Positions 54,781-64,000 of a stretch of 64,000 bases of DNA are shown here, piece by piece (the first letter of the stretch is position 1; the number at the start of each line of letters is the position of its first letter). The DNA is from Pseudomonas sp. BP8 (GTDB lineage: Bacteria; Pseudomonadota; Gammaproteobacteria; Pseudomonadales; Pseudomonadaceae), in assembly GCF_017875955.1 (NCBI RefSeq), contig NZ_JAGINK010000001.1:4866501-4930500 (forward strand), read 5' to 3'. Both the position numbers and the translations under genes were made by a program. The notes below the pieces were generated by a model. That model had not been told where the DNA came from. It saw only the letters and a program-made list of their open reading frames with translations, and did not search any database.

Positions 54781-55800
54781 TCAGTACAGATTCGGCTCCA
54801 TCTCCAGCTCCACACCAAACCGCTCAAGAATATCCGCCTGGATCTTGCGCGCCAGGGCATGCAACTGCGCACCCGACGCCTGGCCATAATTGACCAGCAC
54901 CAGCGACTGCAACCGGTGCACCCCGGCATCACCGTCACGGTACCCCTTCCAGCCAGCCTGCTCGATCAGCCAGCCCGCCGCCAGCTTCACCTGCCCCTCA
55001 CCCTGCGGATAAGCCACCACACCCGGATACCACACGCGAATCTGCTCGCTCAACGCGGCACTCACCACCGGGTTCTTGAAGAAGCTCCCCGCATTGCCCA
55101 ACTCAAGCGGATCAGGCAGCTTTTCACGACGAATACTGCAGATGGCATCGCTGATATCCTGTGCGCTGGGCTGCTCGACACCCTGCTCCTGCAAGCGCTG
55201 ACGCACCGGCCCGTAGTCCAGGTGCGCCTGCAGGGTACGCGCCAAGGCAAAACGCACCCGCAAGATCAACCAACGCCCAGGAGTACGCTTGAACACACTG
55301 TCGCGATAACCAAACGCGCACTCTTCCAGGGTGAAATCGCGCAGCTCACCGGTCTCCCGGTCAAGGGCGGTCAACCCGGCAAACACGTCCTTGATCTCCA
55401 CCCCATAGGCGCCGACATTCTGCATCGGTGCCGCACCGACGGTACCCGGGATCAGGCTGAGATTCTCCAGGCCGCTGAAGCCTTGCTCAAGGCTCCACTG
55501 TACGAACGGATGCCAAGGCTCACCGGCCTCGGCTTCGACCACCACCCGCTCGCCCTGCTCGCTCAGTACGCGTCGACCACGGCTGGCCATGTGCAGCACC
55601 AGGGCGTCGACATCCTGGGTCAGCAGCAGGTTGCTGCCGCCACCGATTACCAACACCGGCAACTGGCGTTGAGCAGCACTCGCCAGCGCAGCGCGCACCT
55701 CGTCGTCGCTGTGCGCCTGGGTAAAATAGCGCGCATCGACGTCGATGCCGAACGTGTTGAAGGGCTTGAGCGAGACCCGCTCCTGCCACGCCGCCGTCAT
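54781..55800 (-). CDS. murB: UDP-N-acetylenolpyruvoylglucosamine reductase
   Basis: 339-residue FAD enzyme of peptidoglycan precursor synthesis. FAD-binding GGGSNLLL near residue 52, PGTVGAAPMQNVGAYG near 115, and the catalytic region GNAGSFFKNPVV near 235. Ends just before the fold-back element. Its start overlaps the phosphatase gene by 4 bp. Confidence 0.95.
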   Translation of the reverse strand: MTAAWQERVSLKPFNTFGIDVDARYFTQAHSDDEVRAALASAAQRQLPVLVIGGGSNLLLTQDVDALVLHMASRGRRVLSEQGERVVVEAEAGEPWHPFVQWSLEQGFSGLENLSLIPGTVGAAPMQNVGAYGVEIKDVFAGLTALDRETGELRDFTLEECAFGYRDSVFKRTPGRWLILRVRFALARTLQAHLDYGPVRQRLQEQGVEQPSAQDISDAICSIRREKLPDPLELGNAGSFFKNPVVSAALSEQIRVWYPGVVAYPQGEGQVKLAAGWLIEQAGWKGYRDGDAGVHRLQSLVLVNYGQASGAQLHALARKIQADILERFGVELEMEPNLY

Positions 55801-56261
55801 AACCGCCCCTTGATTTCCACGACCAACGCTTGGCAGGCCGCCTCGATCAAATCCAGGACCTGCTCGAAACCGTCAGCACCGCCGTAATACGGGTCAGGCA
55901 CTTCGTCCAGCGCCGCGCCATAGCGACGCAGGAACAGATCCAGCTCAGCAGGCGCCGAGTGCGGGCGCAGCGCGCGCAGATCGGCCAGGTTGCTGGCGTC
56001 CATGGCCAGGATCAGGTCGTACTCGGCGAAATGGGCTGCCTTGACCTTCTGGGCTCGTTGCGCCGACAGGTCATAGCCACGGCTCAGCGCCGCCCGGCAA
56101 GTGCGCGTATCGGGCGCCTTGCCCACATGCCAGTCGCCGGTACCGGCCGAGGCCACCTGAACCTGATCGGCAAGGCCCGCAGCCTGCAATTGCTGACGCA
56201 GGACGCCTTCAGCAGTCGGCGACCGGCAAATATTGCCCAGGCAGACAAACAGGACGCGCAT
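55797..56261 (-). CDS. Low-molecular-weight protein tyrosine phosphatase
   Basis: 154 residues. Active-site P-loop VCLGNICRSPTA (Cys near residue 7) and the late DPYYGG. The ATG at 56261 overlaps the kdsB stop (TGATG). Sits between kdsB and murB, the usual place in Pseudomonas; substrate unknown. Confidence 0.92.
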   Translation of the reverse strand: MRVLFVCLGNICRSPTAEGVLRQQLQAAGLADQVQVASAGTGDWHVGKAPDTRTCRAALSRGYDLSAQRAQKVKAAHFAEYDLILAMDASNLADLRALRPHSAPAELDLFLRRYGAALDEVPDPYYGGADGFEQVLDLIEAACQALVVEIKGRL

Positions 56262-57025
56262 CAAACCTCCAGCAAGCGCCGCACGCGCTCCAGATCCTCA
56301 GGGGTATCGACACCCACGGCAGGCGCCTCGAGGGCATCCTCGACATGAATGCGCACGCCATGCCAGAGCGCGCGCAGCTGCTCCAGCGCCTCGGTCTGCT
56401 CAAGCCAGCACGGGCCCCAGCTGACGAAGTCCTGGAGGAAGCCCACGCGGTAGGCGTACATGCCGATGTGGCGGCGATACGGCACCGCCGCAGGCAGTTG
56501 CTGGCGATCCTTGGCAAACGCGTCGCGCGCCCACGGCAGCGGCGCGCGGCTGAAACTCAGGGCCAGGCCATGTTTGTCGCTGACGACCTTGACCGCATTG
56601 GGGTTGAACACCGTCTCGGGGTCGTGGATCGGCTCGGCCAAGGTGGCGATGCCCGCCTCAGGATGGGCTGCCAGGTTGGCCGCCACCTGATCGATGATCA
56701 CTGGCGGAATCAACGGCTCGTCACCCTGAACGTTGACCACGATCGCGTCGCTGGCCAAACCCAGCTGCTCGGCGACTTCAGCCAAGCGGTCGGTACCGGA
56801 TTCATGGTCGACACGGGTCATCAGCACGTCGGCGCCAAACGCCTGGCAGGCTTCGAAGATGCTCGCATCATCGGTGGCGATGACCACGCGGCTGGCAGCG
56901 CTCTTGCGCGCCTGTTCCCACACGTGCTGGACCATCGGCTTGCCGGCGATCAGCAACAGCGGCTTGCCCGGCAGGCGCGTGGAGCGCAGACGGGCAGGAA
57001 TTACAACGGTGAAATCCAGGCTCAT
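56261..57025 (-). CDS. kdsB: 3-deoxy-manno-octulosonate cytidylyltransferase
   Basis: 254 residues. VVIPARLRSTRLPGKPL at the start, ATDD near residue 52, VNVQGDEPLIPP near 98. Makes CMP-Kdo for lipid A core. Overlaps the Trm112-like gene by 4 bp. Confidence 0.95.
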   Translation of the reverse strand: MSLDFTVVIPARLRSTRLPGKPLLLIAGKPMVQHVWEQARKSAASRVVIATDDASIFEACQAFGADVLMTRVDHESGTDRLAEVAEQLGLASDAIVVNVQGDEPLIPPVIIDQVAANLAAHPEAGIATLAEPIHDPETVFNPNAVKVVSDKHGLALSFSRAPLPWARDAFAKDRQQLPAAVPYRRHIGMYAYRVGFLQDFVSWGPCWLEQTEALEQLRALWHGVRIHVEDALEAPAVGVDTPEDLERVRRLLEV

Positions 57026-57207
57026 TTGTCCAAGCGCTCATCGTCAGTCAGGGTACGCGCTTCGCTTTCCAGCATGACCGGAATGCCATCGCGAACAGGA
57101 TAGGCCAGACCGGCACCCTTGCTGATCAGCTCGCTTTTGTCGGCGCTGAGCTTGAGCGGGCCTTTGGTGATCGGGCAGGCGAGGATATCGAGCAGTTTGG
57201 TGTCCAT
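57022..57207 (-). CDS. Trm112-like small protein (YcaR family)
   Basis: 61 residues, MDTKLLDILACPITKGPLKL with the single CP knuckle, then GLAYPVRDGIPVMLESEAR. Usually found between lpxK and kdsB, as here. Role unclear in bacteria. Confidence 0.93.
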   Translation of the reverse strand: MDTKLLDILACPITKGPLKLSADKSELISKGAGLAYPVRDGIPVMLESEARTLTDDERLDK

Positions 57208-57237
57208 GAAAGCTTCCTTGAGGAAAGTTGATACAGC

Positions 57238-58248
57238 TCAGGGCTGGCAATGCGCCGGCAGCAGGCGTTCGAGCTGGCTGTCGAACCAGCGGACAAATGC
57301 CGGCGACGGCACGGCGTCGACCGCCAGGTACCACCAGTCAGCGGCGGCAAACGCACGGCATTTGACCGCATCCTTCTCGGTCATCACCAGCGGTAGCGCG
57401 GGGCTGAAACTCAGCGCCTCGGCACTGAACTGCGCATGATCGGCAAATGGGTGCGGCACTGGCTGCCAGTTTAGCCCCTGCAGGGTATTGAAGAAACGTT
57501 GCGGATTGCCAATGCCGGCCACTGCGTGGAGGGCCTGGCCGGCGGGAAAATGCTCAAGCGGGCGACGCTCGCCACTGCGCAGGTTGACCAGTGCCGAGGG
57601 TTGCAACTGAAAGGCGAAGCCGTCGTCACGGTCACTGCCGGCGCCGTTATACAGCACCGCATCGGCCTCCTGCAGACGCTCCACCGGCTCGCGCAGCGGC
57701 CCAGCCGGCAGGCAGCGGCGGTTACCCAGGCCGCGCGCGGCGTCGATCAGCACCAGTTCCAGGTCGCGGGCGAGGCGATAATGCTGCATGCCGTCGTCAC
57801 ACAGGATCAGGTCCAGCGGTTCACTGGCCAGCAGCGCCCGCACGGCGCGCGAGCGGTCCGGGTCGATCATCAACGGCACGCCGGTGCGCTGCACGATCAG
57901 CAGCGGCTCGTCGCCGGCCTGCTCGGCGCTGTGACCCGCCTCGACCCGCCAAGGCAACTGATCCGGTTTGGCGCCATAGCCGCGGCTGACCACGCCAACC
58001 CGCAGCCCCTGGCGACGGCAGTGTTCGATCAGCCATAGAATCATCGGCGTCTTGCCGGTACCGCCGACGGTGATATTGCCAACGACGATGACCGGCACCG
58101 GCGCACGGTAACTGGCACTTTCGCCACTGAGAAAACGTGCGCGTTTGCGCAACACCACGCGCCGGTACAGCAGTTCCAGCGGGCGCAGCAGCGCCAATGC
58201 AGGATGCCCGGCGTACCAGGCGGCAAGCAGGCGGTCGCCCAGGGCCAT
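57238..58248 (-). CDS. lpxK: Tetraacyldisaccharide 4'-kinase
   Basis: 336 residues. P-loop VVGNITVGGTGKTP near residues 55-68, SRGYGAK near 88, CDDGMQHYRLARD near 150. Phosphorylates the lipid A disaccharide at the inner membrane. Start overlaps the exbD stop by one base. Confidence 0.94.
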   Translation of the reverse strand: MALGDRLLAAWYAGHPALALLRPLELLYRRVVLRKRARFLSGESASYRAPVPVIVVGNITVGGTGKTPMILWLIEHCRRQGLRVGVVSRGYGAKPDQLPWRVEAGHSAEQAGDEPLLIVQRTGVPLMIDPDRSRAVRALLASEPLDLILCDDGMQHYRLARDLELVLIDAARGLGNRRCLPAGPLREPVERLQEADAVLYNGAGSDRDDGFAFQLQPSALVNLRSGERRPLEHFPAGQALHAVAGIGNPQRFFNTLQGLNWQPVPHPFADHAQFSAEALSFSPALPLVMTEKDAVKCRAFAAADWWYLAVDAVPSPAFVRWFDSQLERLLPAHCQP

Positions 58249-58682
58249 CAGGGTGCCTCCGCTGCCGCCTCGACAGTGGTCATGCGCAGCTGGCTGAAAC
58301 CGAGCTTGCCGGCGGCATCCATTGCGGTGATCACGGCCTGGTGCGGGGTCTTGCCATCGGCGCTGATCGACAGCGGCAGCGTGTTATCACCCGCCGACTC
58401 CTGCTGCAGCGCCTCGGTCAGGGTGGCCAGGTCGCTCTTGGGCAGCAGGTGGTTGTTGACCGAATAGACACCGTCGGCGCTGATGGTGATATCCACCTGC
58501 TTGCCCTCATCGGCGCTCGGCGGCGCAGCGGTAGTCGCCTCAGGCAGCTCGACGCGCAACTGGTTCTCGCGGGTGAAAGTGGTGGTGACGACAAAGAACA
58601 GCAGCAACACGAACACCACGTCGATCAACGACGCCAGGTTGATGTCGACGTTCTCGCGTTGGCGGTTGCGGCGAAACTTCAC
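58248..58682 (-). CDS. exbD: ExbD/TolR family transport protein
   Basis: 144 residues. One N-terminal transmembrane helix with the conserved Asp (LASLIDVVFVLLLFFVVTT) and a periplasmic domain ending in SQLRMTTVEAAAEAP. Pairs with ExbB to use the proton gradient. Its start overlaps the exbB stop by 4 bp. The exbB-exbD-lpxK linkage with comEC is normal in Pseudomonas. Confidence 0.92.
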   Translation of the reverse strand: MKFRRNRQRENVDINLASLIDVVFVLLLFFVVTTTFTRENQLRVELPEATTAAPPSADEGKQVDITISADGVYSVNNHLLPKSDLATLTEALQQESAGDNTLPLSISADGKTPHQAVITAMDAAGKLGFSQLRMTTVEAAAEAP

Positions 58683-59314
58683 GCCTTTTCTCCGGCCACT
58701 TCCACTTCACGGTCACCCTGCACGACCTCGACCAGCTTGATCGCCTCCTGCTCCATGCCCACCACCAGCTCGTCGATGCGGCGCAACAGGAAGCGATGGA
58801 AGAACACCGCCGGGATACCGACCATCAGGCCCGCAGCAGTCGTCACCAGGGCCTTGGAGATGCCCCCGGCCAGCACCGAGGCATTGGCGGTCATCTGCGA
58901 ACCCATGAAGGCACTGAAGATATCGATCATGCCCAGCACGGTACCGAGCAGGCCGAGCAGCGGCGCCATCGCAGCGATGGTGCCGAGGGTGCTGATGTAG
59001 CGCTCCAGCTCGTGGATGACCCGCGACGCCGCCTCCTCGATGCACTCTTTCATGATCTCGCGGCCATGCCGTGAATTGGCCAGGCCCGCCGCGAGGATCT
59101 CGCCCAGCGGCGAATCGGCGCGCAGGCTCTTGAGCTTGTCACTGGTGAGTTGCTTGTCCTTGATCCACTTCCATACCTGACCGAGCAGGTGCGGTGGCGT
59201 CACGCGGCTGGCGCGCAGGGTCCACAGGCGTTCGGCGACGATAGCCATGGCGACGATGGAACTCAGAATGATCGGCAGCATCATCCAACCACCGGACTTG
59301 ACCAATTCCCACAC
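58679..59314 (-). CDS. exbB: ExbB/TolQ/MotA family proton channel
   Basis: 211 residues with three membrane segments: WMMLPIILSSIVAMAIVAER, YISTLGTIAAMAPLLGLLGT and ISKALVTTAAGLMVGIPAVF. The GTG at 59314 (VWELVKSGG) is chosen: GAGGGG lies 8 bp upstream and the length matches homologues. In-frame ATGs at 59323 and 59344 are the alternatives. Confidence 0.9.
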   Translation of the reverse strand: MWELVKSGGWMMLPIILSSIVAMAIVAERLWTLRASRVTPPHLLGQVWKWIKDKQLTSDKLKSLRADSPLGEILAAGLANSRHGREIMKECIEEAASRVIHELERYISTLGTIAAMAPLLGLLGTVLGMIDIFSAFMGSQMTANASVLAGGISKALVTTAAGLMVGIPAVFFHRFLLRRIDELVVGMEQEAIKLVEVVQGDREVEVAGEKA

Positions 59315-59452
59315 AGTAATCATCCCCTCGAAAAAGGCGGCCACTCTACCATAGGATCGTGACCGGCTCAGCTGCCAGAGGTCGCAAGATCGGTAGCACT
59401 CTACCCGGCCCAGGCTGGTTTACAGCTACGTGGAAGGAGATTCCCCTGGTCT

Positions 59453-61669
59453 CTACGGGTCACGCCAAAACTTGCGCTGGCTCCGCTGCCCCTGCACTTC
59501 GCCGTTACTCCCCAGCCGCAACCTCAACGCGCCCTCAACCGCCGTGTCATGAATCGCCAGGCCATGCCGCTGGTAGCGCTCGATCACCTGCGGATGCGGG
59601 TGCCCAAAACCATTGTGCATTCCTCGCGAAATCAACGCACCACGCGGCGCCGTCGCCCGAATGAACGCCTCGGTCGACGAACTGCGGCTGCCATGATGGG
59701 CAGACTGCAACCAATCGATGCGCAGCTGCGGATGGGCCGCAAGCCAGGCCCGCTCGGCCCCGGCCTCGATATCGCCAGCAAGCAGAAAGCGCTCGCCGCC
59801 CGCCTCTACCAACAGGACGCAAGAGCGTTCATTGCTGTTCGGGCCGTGCGCCCATTGCCACACCGAAAAGCTGACCTCATCCCATTGCCAGGCCTCCCCC
59901 GACACACACGGCTGAGCATGCAACGGCTCAGGCAGCTCAGCCGGTTCTCCCGCCAGCACCTGCTTGATCGCCAGCCCTCGATGAATGGCCGCCGCGCCAC
60001 CGGCATGGTCAGCATGCGCATGACTGATCAGCATCAGATCCAGGTGATTGACGCCCAACTTGCGCAACGTCGGCAGCACCACGCTCTGCCCCAGGTCACT
60101 CTCGCCGCGTGCCGGGCCGGCGTCGTAGAGCAACGTGTGATTGCGGGTGCGCAGCAGCACTGCCAAGCCCTGCCCCACATCCAGTTGCAGGATTTCAGCC
60201 TGGCCCGCCGGCAGCCGCTCCTTGGGCACCCAGAGTGCCAGCAGCATCAGCGCGCCCAGCCCTCGCAGCGGCACTCCGCGCGGCAGCAAGATCACCAACG
60301 CGCCAACAGCGACCAGCAGCCAGGCCACCAGCGGCAGTGGTTGGGCAATCCAGGCCGGCTGCAACTGCGCCAGCCACGCCAACAGCCGAAACAACAGCTC
60401 CAACGCACCACCGGCCAGCCACAGCAGCCCAGTGCCTGCACCCGGCAGCGGTAACAGCAACGTGCCGAGCAGCGCCAACGGCAGGACCACCAGGCTGATC
60501 CACGGCACCGCCAAGAGATTGGCCAAAGGTGCACTCAGGCTGATCGGCAGGCCCAATGCCAGCATCGCCGGCAGCAGGCCAATGGCGATCACCCACTGCG
60601 CGCGGGTCCAGGCCTGCCAGGGTCGCCAGCCGCCGAGCCGGTGCGCGAAGCAATACATCAATACCGCAACAGCCCCGAACGACAGCCAGGTGCCTGGCAG
60701 CAGGCTGGCCAAGGGCTCGCCCAACAGCACCGCGCATAGCGCCAGCAACAACGGCAAACCGACCCCAAGATGGCGAAAGCGCAAGCGCCAGCACATGACC
60801 ACCGCCAGCATCAGGCAAGCCCGCTGCACCGGCACGCCGAAGCCGGCCAACCCGCCATAGCCCAGTGCTGCCGCCATGGCGCCCGCGCAGGCCCACGGTA
60901 GCCACGGCCAGCGCGGCGGCCACACCCCCCAGCGAGCGAGCCCCGCCACCAAGCCATACAGCAACCCCGCCGCCAAGCCGATATGGTGCCCGGAAATGAC
61001 CAGCAGATGCACCGTGCCGGTGGCCTGCAGCGCCTGCCAATCCTCGCGCGCCAGCCCCGAACCATCGCCCAGCACCAAAGCTGCCACCGCCGCTTGACGA
61101 CCGTTGGCATCCACTGCCAGCAGGCGCTGGCGCAAGCTGTCGCGCCAGCCGCCGCTGACCGGCGCCAACAGTTGCCCCGCCTTGACCGTGCCGGTAGCGC
61201 CGATCCGCTTGGCCAGCAATGTTGCCTCGCGGTCCGGCCCATGCGGGTTGAGCAGGCCACGCGGGCGCTTGAGCGTTACCGCCAGGCGCCAGCGCTCGCC
61301 CGCCAACACCGGCGGCCCCTCGAACCAGCTCAGTTGCAATCGCCTGGGGAGTTCGGCACGACGCGAAAGCGCTTCGTCCAGCTCAAAGCGCACGCCCCGC
61401 GCAGACTGCGCCGGCAAGCCCACCACCCGCCGTTCGAGCCATAAGGTACGGCCATCGAGCTCGACCGCCAGGCGATCGTCCAGCGCCTGCTGCGCCGACC
61501 AGCACGCCCAGCAAAAACCCAGCAGGAAAAGGCCCAGAGGCCAGACACGGCTGCACAGCGCGACCAAGCCGAGGGCGAGCAGCAACAACAGCCATCCGAC
61601 CGATGGCAGAACGGGGAGAAAGCCCAGGCACAGTAGCCCAAGCACGAGCGCCAACATCCCTGTGCGCAT
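59453..61669 (-). CDS. comEC: DNA internalization protein ComEC/Rec2
   Basis: 738 residues. N-terminal hydrophobic segments, the competence domain (VLGDGSGLAREDWQALQATG, then ISGHHIGLAAGL) with many helices, and a C-terminal metallo-beta-lactamase domain with ISHAHADHAGG and SAHHGSRSS. Forms the inner-membrane channel for DNA uptake. Confidence 0.93.
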   Translation of the reverse strand: MRTGMLALVLGLLCLGFLPVLPSVGWLLLLLALGLVALCSRVWPLGLFLLGFCWACWSAQQALDDRLAVELDGRTLWLERRVVGLPAQSARGVRFELDEALSRRAELPRRLQLSWFEGPPVLAGERWRLAVTLKRPRGLLNPHGPDREATLLAKRIGATGTVKAGQLLAPVSGGWRDSLRQRLLAVDANGRQAAVAALVLGDGSGLAREDWQALQATGTVHLLVISGHHIGLAAGLLYGLVAGLARWGVWPPRWPWLPWACAGAMAAALGYGGLAGFGVPVQRACLMLAVVMCWRLRFRHLGVGLPLLLALCAVLLGEPLASLLPGTWLSFGAVAVLMYCFAHRLGGWRPWQAWTRAQWVIAIGLLPAMLALGLPISLSAPLANLLAVPWISLVVLPLALLGTLLLPLPGAGTGLLWLAGGALELLFRLLAWLAQLQPAWIAQPLPLVAWLLVAVGALVILLPRGVPLRGLGALMLLALWVPKERLPAGQAEILQLDVGQGLAVLLRTRNHTLLYDAGPARGESDLGQSVVLPTLRKLGVNHLDLMLISHAHADHAGGAAAIHRGLAIKQVLAGEPAELPEPLHAQPCVSGEAWQWDEVSFSVWQWAHGPNSNERSCVLLVEAGGERFLLAGDIEAGAERAWLAAHPQLRIDWLQSAHHGSRSSSTEAFIRATAPRGALISRGMHNGFGHPHPQVIERYQRHGLAIHDTAVEGALRLRLGSNGEVQGQRSQRKFWRDP

Positions 61670-61811
61670 GAGGTAGAGCTCCAGAAGCCGAATAGCCCCC
61701 AGAGTAATAGCCCATCCACGGGCCGGCCTTGTTCAACAATTGTCACAAACTCTGAACAAGCCGGTCAGGCAATCAAGGCATACTGATCGCCTTCAGACCC
61801 GGGGAGCCTAC

Positions 61812-62438
61812 ATGCCGCGCCGCCTGTTCAAACGGTACATGCCGGATCCGACCAGCATTCGGGAACACAAATCCTTACGCTTCTTCGGAAAACTGCTACA
61901 CGACCCCAACCTCTGGCACCTGAACCGACATTCAGTTGCGCGGGCCATGGGCGTAGGCCTGTTCGCGGCATTGATCCCGGTCCCCATGCAGATGCTGCTG
62001 GCCGCCAGCCTGGCGATTCCGCTACGCGGTAACCTGCCGATCGCGGTCAGCCTGGTCTGGCTGACCAACCCGCTGACCATGCCGCCGGTGTTCTTCGTCA
62101 CCTACATGACCGGCGCCTGGCTATTGCAGACGCCGCCCCGCAGCCTGCCCGACGACCTTACCTTCGAGTGGATCACCGACCAGTTGTCGACCGTCTGGCA
62201 GCCATTCCTGCTGGGCTCGGTGGTGTGCGGCGTGGTGCTGGGCATCCTGGCCTACTTCACCACCATGTTCTATTGGCGCTGGTGGGTGGGCCGGCAGTGG
62301 CGCCGGCGCAAGCACAAAGCCTCAGGCGCGCATGCCGCGACCGCTGACCAGCAGGCGGATGCACAGGGTATAGAGCACCGCCGTGGCGACCAGCATGAAG
62401 GTGATCGCCGTACCGATGCTGATATCCGACACCCCTAG
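61812..62438 (+). CDS. DUF2062 membrane protein
   Basis: 208 residues from the ATG at 61812 (GGGGAG 6 bp upstream). The DUF2062 core has LNRHSVARAMGVGLFAALIP and WLTNPLTMPPVFF, with three hydrophobic segments. After the normal end near RRRKHKAS the frame runs about 40 residues (AATADQQADAQGIEHR...) antisense to the ABC permease 3' end. The family stop may have been lost. Confidence 0.85.
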   Translation: MPRRLFKRYMPDPTSIREHKSLRFFGKLLHDPNLWHLNRHSVARAMGVGLFAALIPVPMQMLLAASLAIPLRGNLPIAVSLVWLTNPLTMPPVFFVTYMTGAWLLQTPPRSLPDDLTFEWITDQLSTVWQPFLLGSVVCGVVLGILAYFTTMFYWRWWVGRQWRRRKHKASGAHAATADQQADAQGIEHRRGDQHEGDRRTDADIRHP

Positions 62439-63101
62439 AATGCCGTAGCGGAACGAGTTGACCATGTGCAGGACCGGGTTAGCCATCGACACGGTCTGCC
62501 AGAACGGCGGCAGCAGGTTGATCGAATAGAACACGCCGCCCAGGTAGGTCAGTGGCGTCAACACGAAGGTCGGAATGATCGAGATATCGTCGAAGTTGCG
62601 CGCAAACACCGCGTTGACGAAGCCCAATAGCGAGAAAATCGTCGCTGTCAGCAGCACGACGATCACCGTGACACCCAGGTGATGCACCTGCAGATCGGTA
62701 AAGAACATCGACAGAATAGTCACGATCACCCCCACCGCCAGCCCGCGCAATACACCGCCGAGGGCGTAGCCGACCAGGATCGTGTGCGGCGAGACCGGCG
62801 AGACCATCAGCTCTTCGATCGAACGCTGGAATTTGCTGCCGAAGAAGCTCGACACCACGTTGCCGTAGGAGTTGGTGATCACCGACATCATGATCAGCCC
62901 CGGCACGATGTACTGCATGTAGGTGAAACCGCCCATGTCGCCGATCTGCCGGCCGATCAGGTTACCGAAGATGACGAAGTACAGGACCATGGTGATTGCC
63001 GGCGGCAGCAGGGTCTGCGGCCAGATGCGCAGAAAGCGTCGCACTTCACGGTAGACGATGGTATTCAGGGCGACCCAGTTGGTGCGCAGCTCGACACTCA
63101 T
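62322..63101 (-). CDS. ABC-2 type transporter permease (YadH-like)
   Basis: 259 residues with six hydrophobic segments, including ITMVLYFVIFGNLI, GLIMMSVITNSYG, VIVVLLTATIFSLLGF and IPTFVLTPLTYLGGVFYSI, typical of YadH. The start overlaps the ATPase stop by 4 bp. Substrate unknown. Confidence 0.92.
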   Translation of the reverse strand: MSVELRTNWVALNTIVYREVRRFLRIWPQTLLPPAITMVLYFVIFGNLIGRQIGDMGGFTYMQYIVPGLIMMSVITNSYGNVVSSFFGSKFQRSIEELMVSPVSPHTILVGYALGGVLRGLAVGVIVTILSMFFTDLQVHHLGVTVIVVLLTATIFSLLGFVNAVFARNFDDISIIPTFVLTPLTYLGGVFYSINLLPPFWQTVSMANPVLHMVNSFRYGILGVSDISIGTAITFMLVATAVLYTLCIRLLVSGRGMRA

Positions 63102-64000
63102 ACCGCCACCTTCGACAGGTTCTTTTCAACCAGGGACACGAACAACTCCTCGAGACGGTTGGTCTTGTTGCGCAGGCTCTGCACCTCGATGTTCTGCAAG
63201 GCCAACTGGCCGAACAGCGCAGTGATGCCGATGTCCTTGTCCACCTGCACTTCCAGGGTATGCGGGGTGAGCAGCCGGCACGGGTAACCTTGCAGCACCG
63301 GAGCGCTGACCAGGTCCTGTCTGAGGTCGAGGACGAAGGTCTCGACGTGCAGCTTGCCCAGCAGTTTGCGCATGCTGGTGTTCTCGACGATGGTGCCGTG
63401 ATCGATGATGCCGATGTTGCGGCACAGCTGTTCGGCTTCTTCGAGGTAATGGGTGGTGAGGATGATGGTGATGCCTTTCTGGTTCAGCTCGGTGAGAAAG
63501 GTCCACATCGAGCGGCGCAGTTCGATGTCCACGCCCGCGGTCGGTTCGTCGAGAATCAACAGCTGCGGCTCATGGATCAGCGCCCGGGCGATCATCAGGC
63601 GGCGCTTCATGCCCCCGGACAGCGAACGCGACTGCACATCGCGCTTGTCCCACAGGCCAAGCTGGGTCAGGTACTGCTCGGCGCGTTCCTTGGCCAGTTT
63701 CGGCGGGATGCCGTAGTAACCGGCCTGGGTCACGACGATGTCGAAGGTCTTCTCGAACTGGTTGAAGTTGAACTCCTGCGGCACCACGCCCAGGCAGCGC
63801 TTGAGCGCCGAGGGCTCGCGGTCCAGGTCATGGCCGAACACGTTCACCGTGCCGCTGGTCTTGTTGACCAGGGTCGAGAGGATGCCGATGGTGGTGGATT
63901 TGCCGGCGCCATTGGGGCCGAGCAAGGCGAAAAAGTCACCTTCGGCGACGTCCAGATCGATACCCTTGAGGGCCTGGAAGCCGTTGCCGTAGGTCTTGGT
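63098..64000 (-). CDS. ABC transporter ATP-binding protein (YadG-like, partial)
   Basis: Walker A GPNGAGKST, signature LSGGMKRRLMIARAL and Walker B LLILDEPTAGVD are all present. The sequence upstream (TKTYGNGFQALKGIDLDVAE) is still in frame at base 64000, so the start is outside the window. Pairs with the permease as an exporter. Confidence 0.93.
   Translation of the reverse strand, partial: TKTYGNGFQALKGIDLDVAEGDFFALLGPNGAGKSTTIGILSTLVNKTSGTVNVFGHDLDREPSALKRCLGVVPQEFNFNQFEKTFDIVVTQAGYYGIPPKLAKERAEQYLTQLGLWDKRDVQSRSLSGGMKRRLMIARALIHEPQLLILDEPTAGVDIELRRSMWTFLTELNQKGITIILTTHYLEEAEQLCRNIGIIDHGTIVENTSMRKLLGKLHVETFVLDLRQDLVSAPVLQGYPCRLLTPHTLEVQVDKDIGITALFGQLALQNIEVQSLRNKTNRLEELFVSLVEKNLSKVAV

Overview
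The window reads as chromosome of a fluorescent Pseudomonas of the P. putida type. Gene order and protein sequences of the fatty-acid, cell-envelope and RNase E blocks fit this, as do the REP palindromes and long extragenic repeats typical of the group. No rRNA or tRNA gene and no CRISPR array was seen.

Layout. 1-4.8 kb, mostly minus strand: moaA (cut by the window edge), a TetR-type regulator, a 0.8-kb non-coding fold-back repeat, tatD, holB and the 3' part of tmk. 4,840-38,345: a 33.5-kb integrated element that splits tmk (thymidylate kinase) after codon 100. 38.3-49.6 kb: the 5' part of tmk, then mltG, pabC, fabF, acpP, fabG, fabD, plsX, rpmF and yceD (minus strand), maf (plus), and sppA, a HAD phosphatase and rluC (minus). 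49.6-53.7 kb: rne on the plus strand with a roughly 730-nt leader. 53.8-54.7 kb: a second, inverted copy of the fold-back repeat with a smaller MITE-like element nested in it. 54.8-61.7 kb, minus strand: murB, a low-molecular-weight protein tyrosine phosphatase, kdsB, a Trm112-like small protein, lpxK, exbD, exbB and comEC. 61.8-64 kb: a DUF2062 membrane protein and an ABC-2 type exporter whose ATPase runs off the edge.

The island is the main interest. Joining the two flanks at a shared 6-bp GGCATC regenerates an uninterrupted 210-codon tmk, so the borders are exact. The first gene inside the left end encodes a kinase that aligns by eye with phage T4 gp1 deoxynucleoside monophosphate kinase. 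The element therefore breaks an essential dTMP kinase gene and appears to carry an unrelated enzyme able to do the same job. Next comes a four-gene overlapping recombination operon: three large tyrosine recombinases and a helix-turn-helix/coiled-coil protein. This resembles the GInt class of genomic islands. The right end is AT-rich, and GTTTAC-type motifs recur at both ends.

The cargo looks like a defence island. It holds a KAP-family membrane NTPase divergent from a glycine/alanine-rich mini-protein, a RES-domain protein with an N-terminal zinc/HEPN-type region plus a membrane partner, an IS66 element, a Gabija pair (GajA/GajB), an XRE-M78 regulator pair, a membrane/cupin pair, a pair with a GNAT-like member, a small membrane-protein pair and a HEPN-like protein. 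Several of these two-gene units match no family I recognise.
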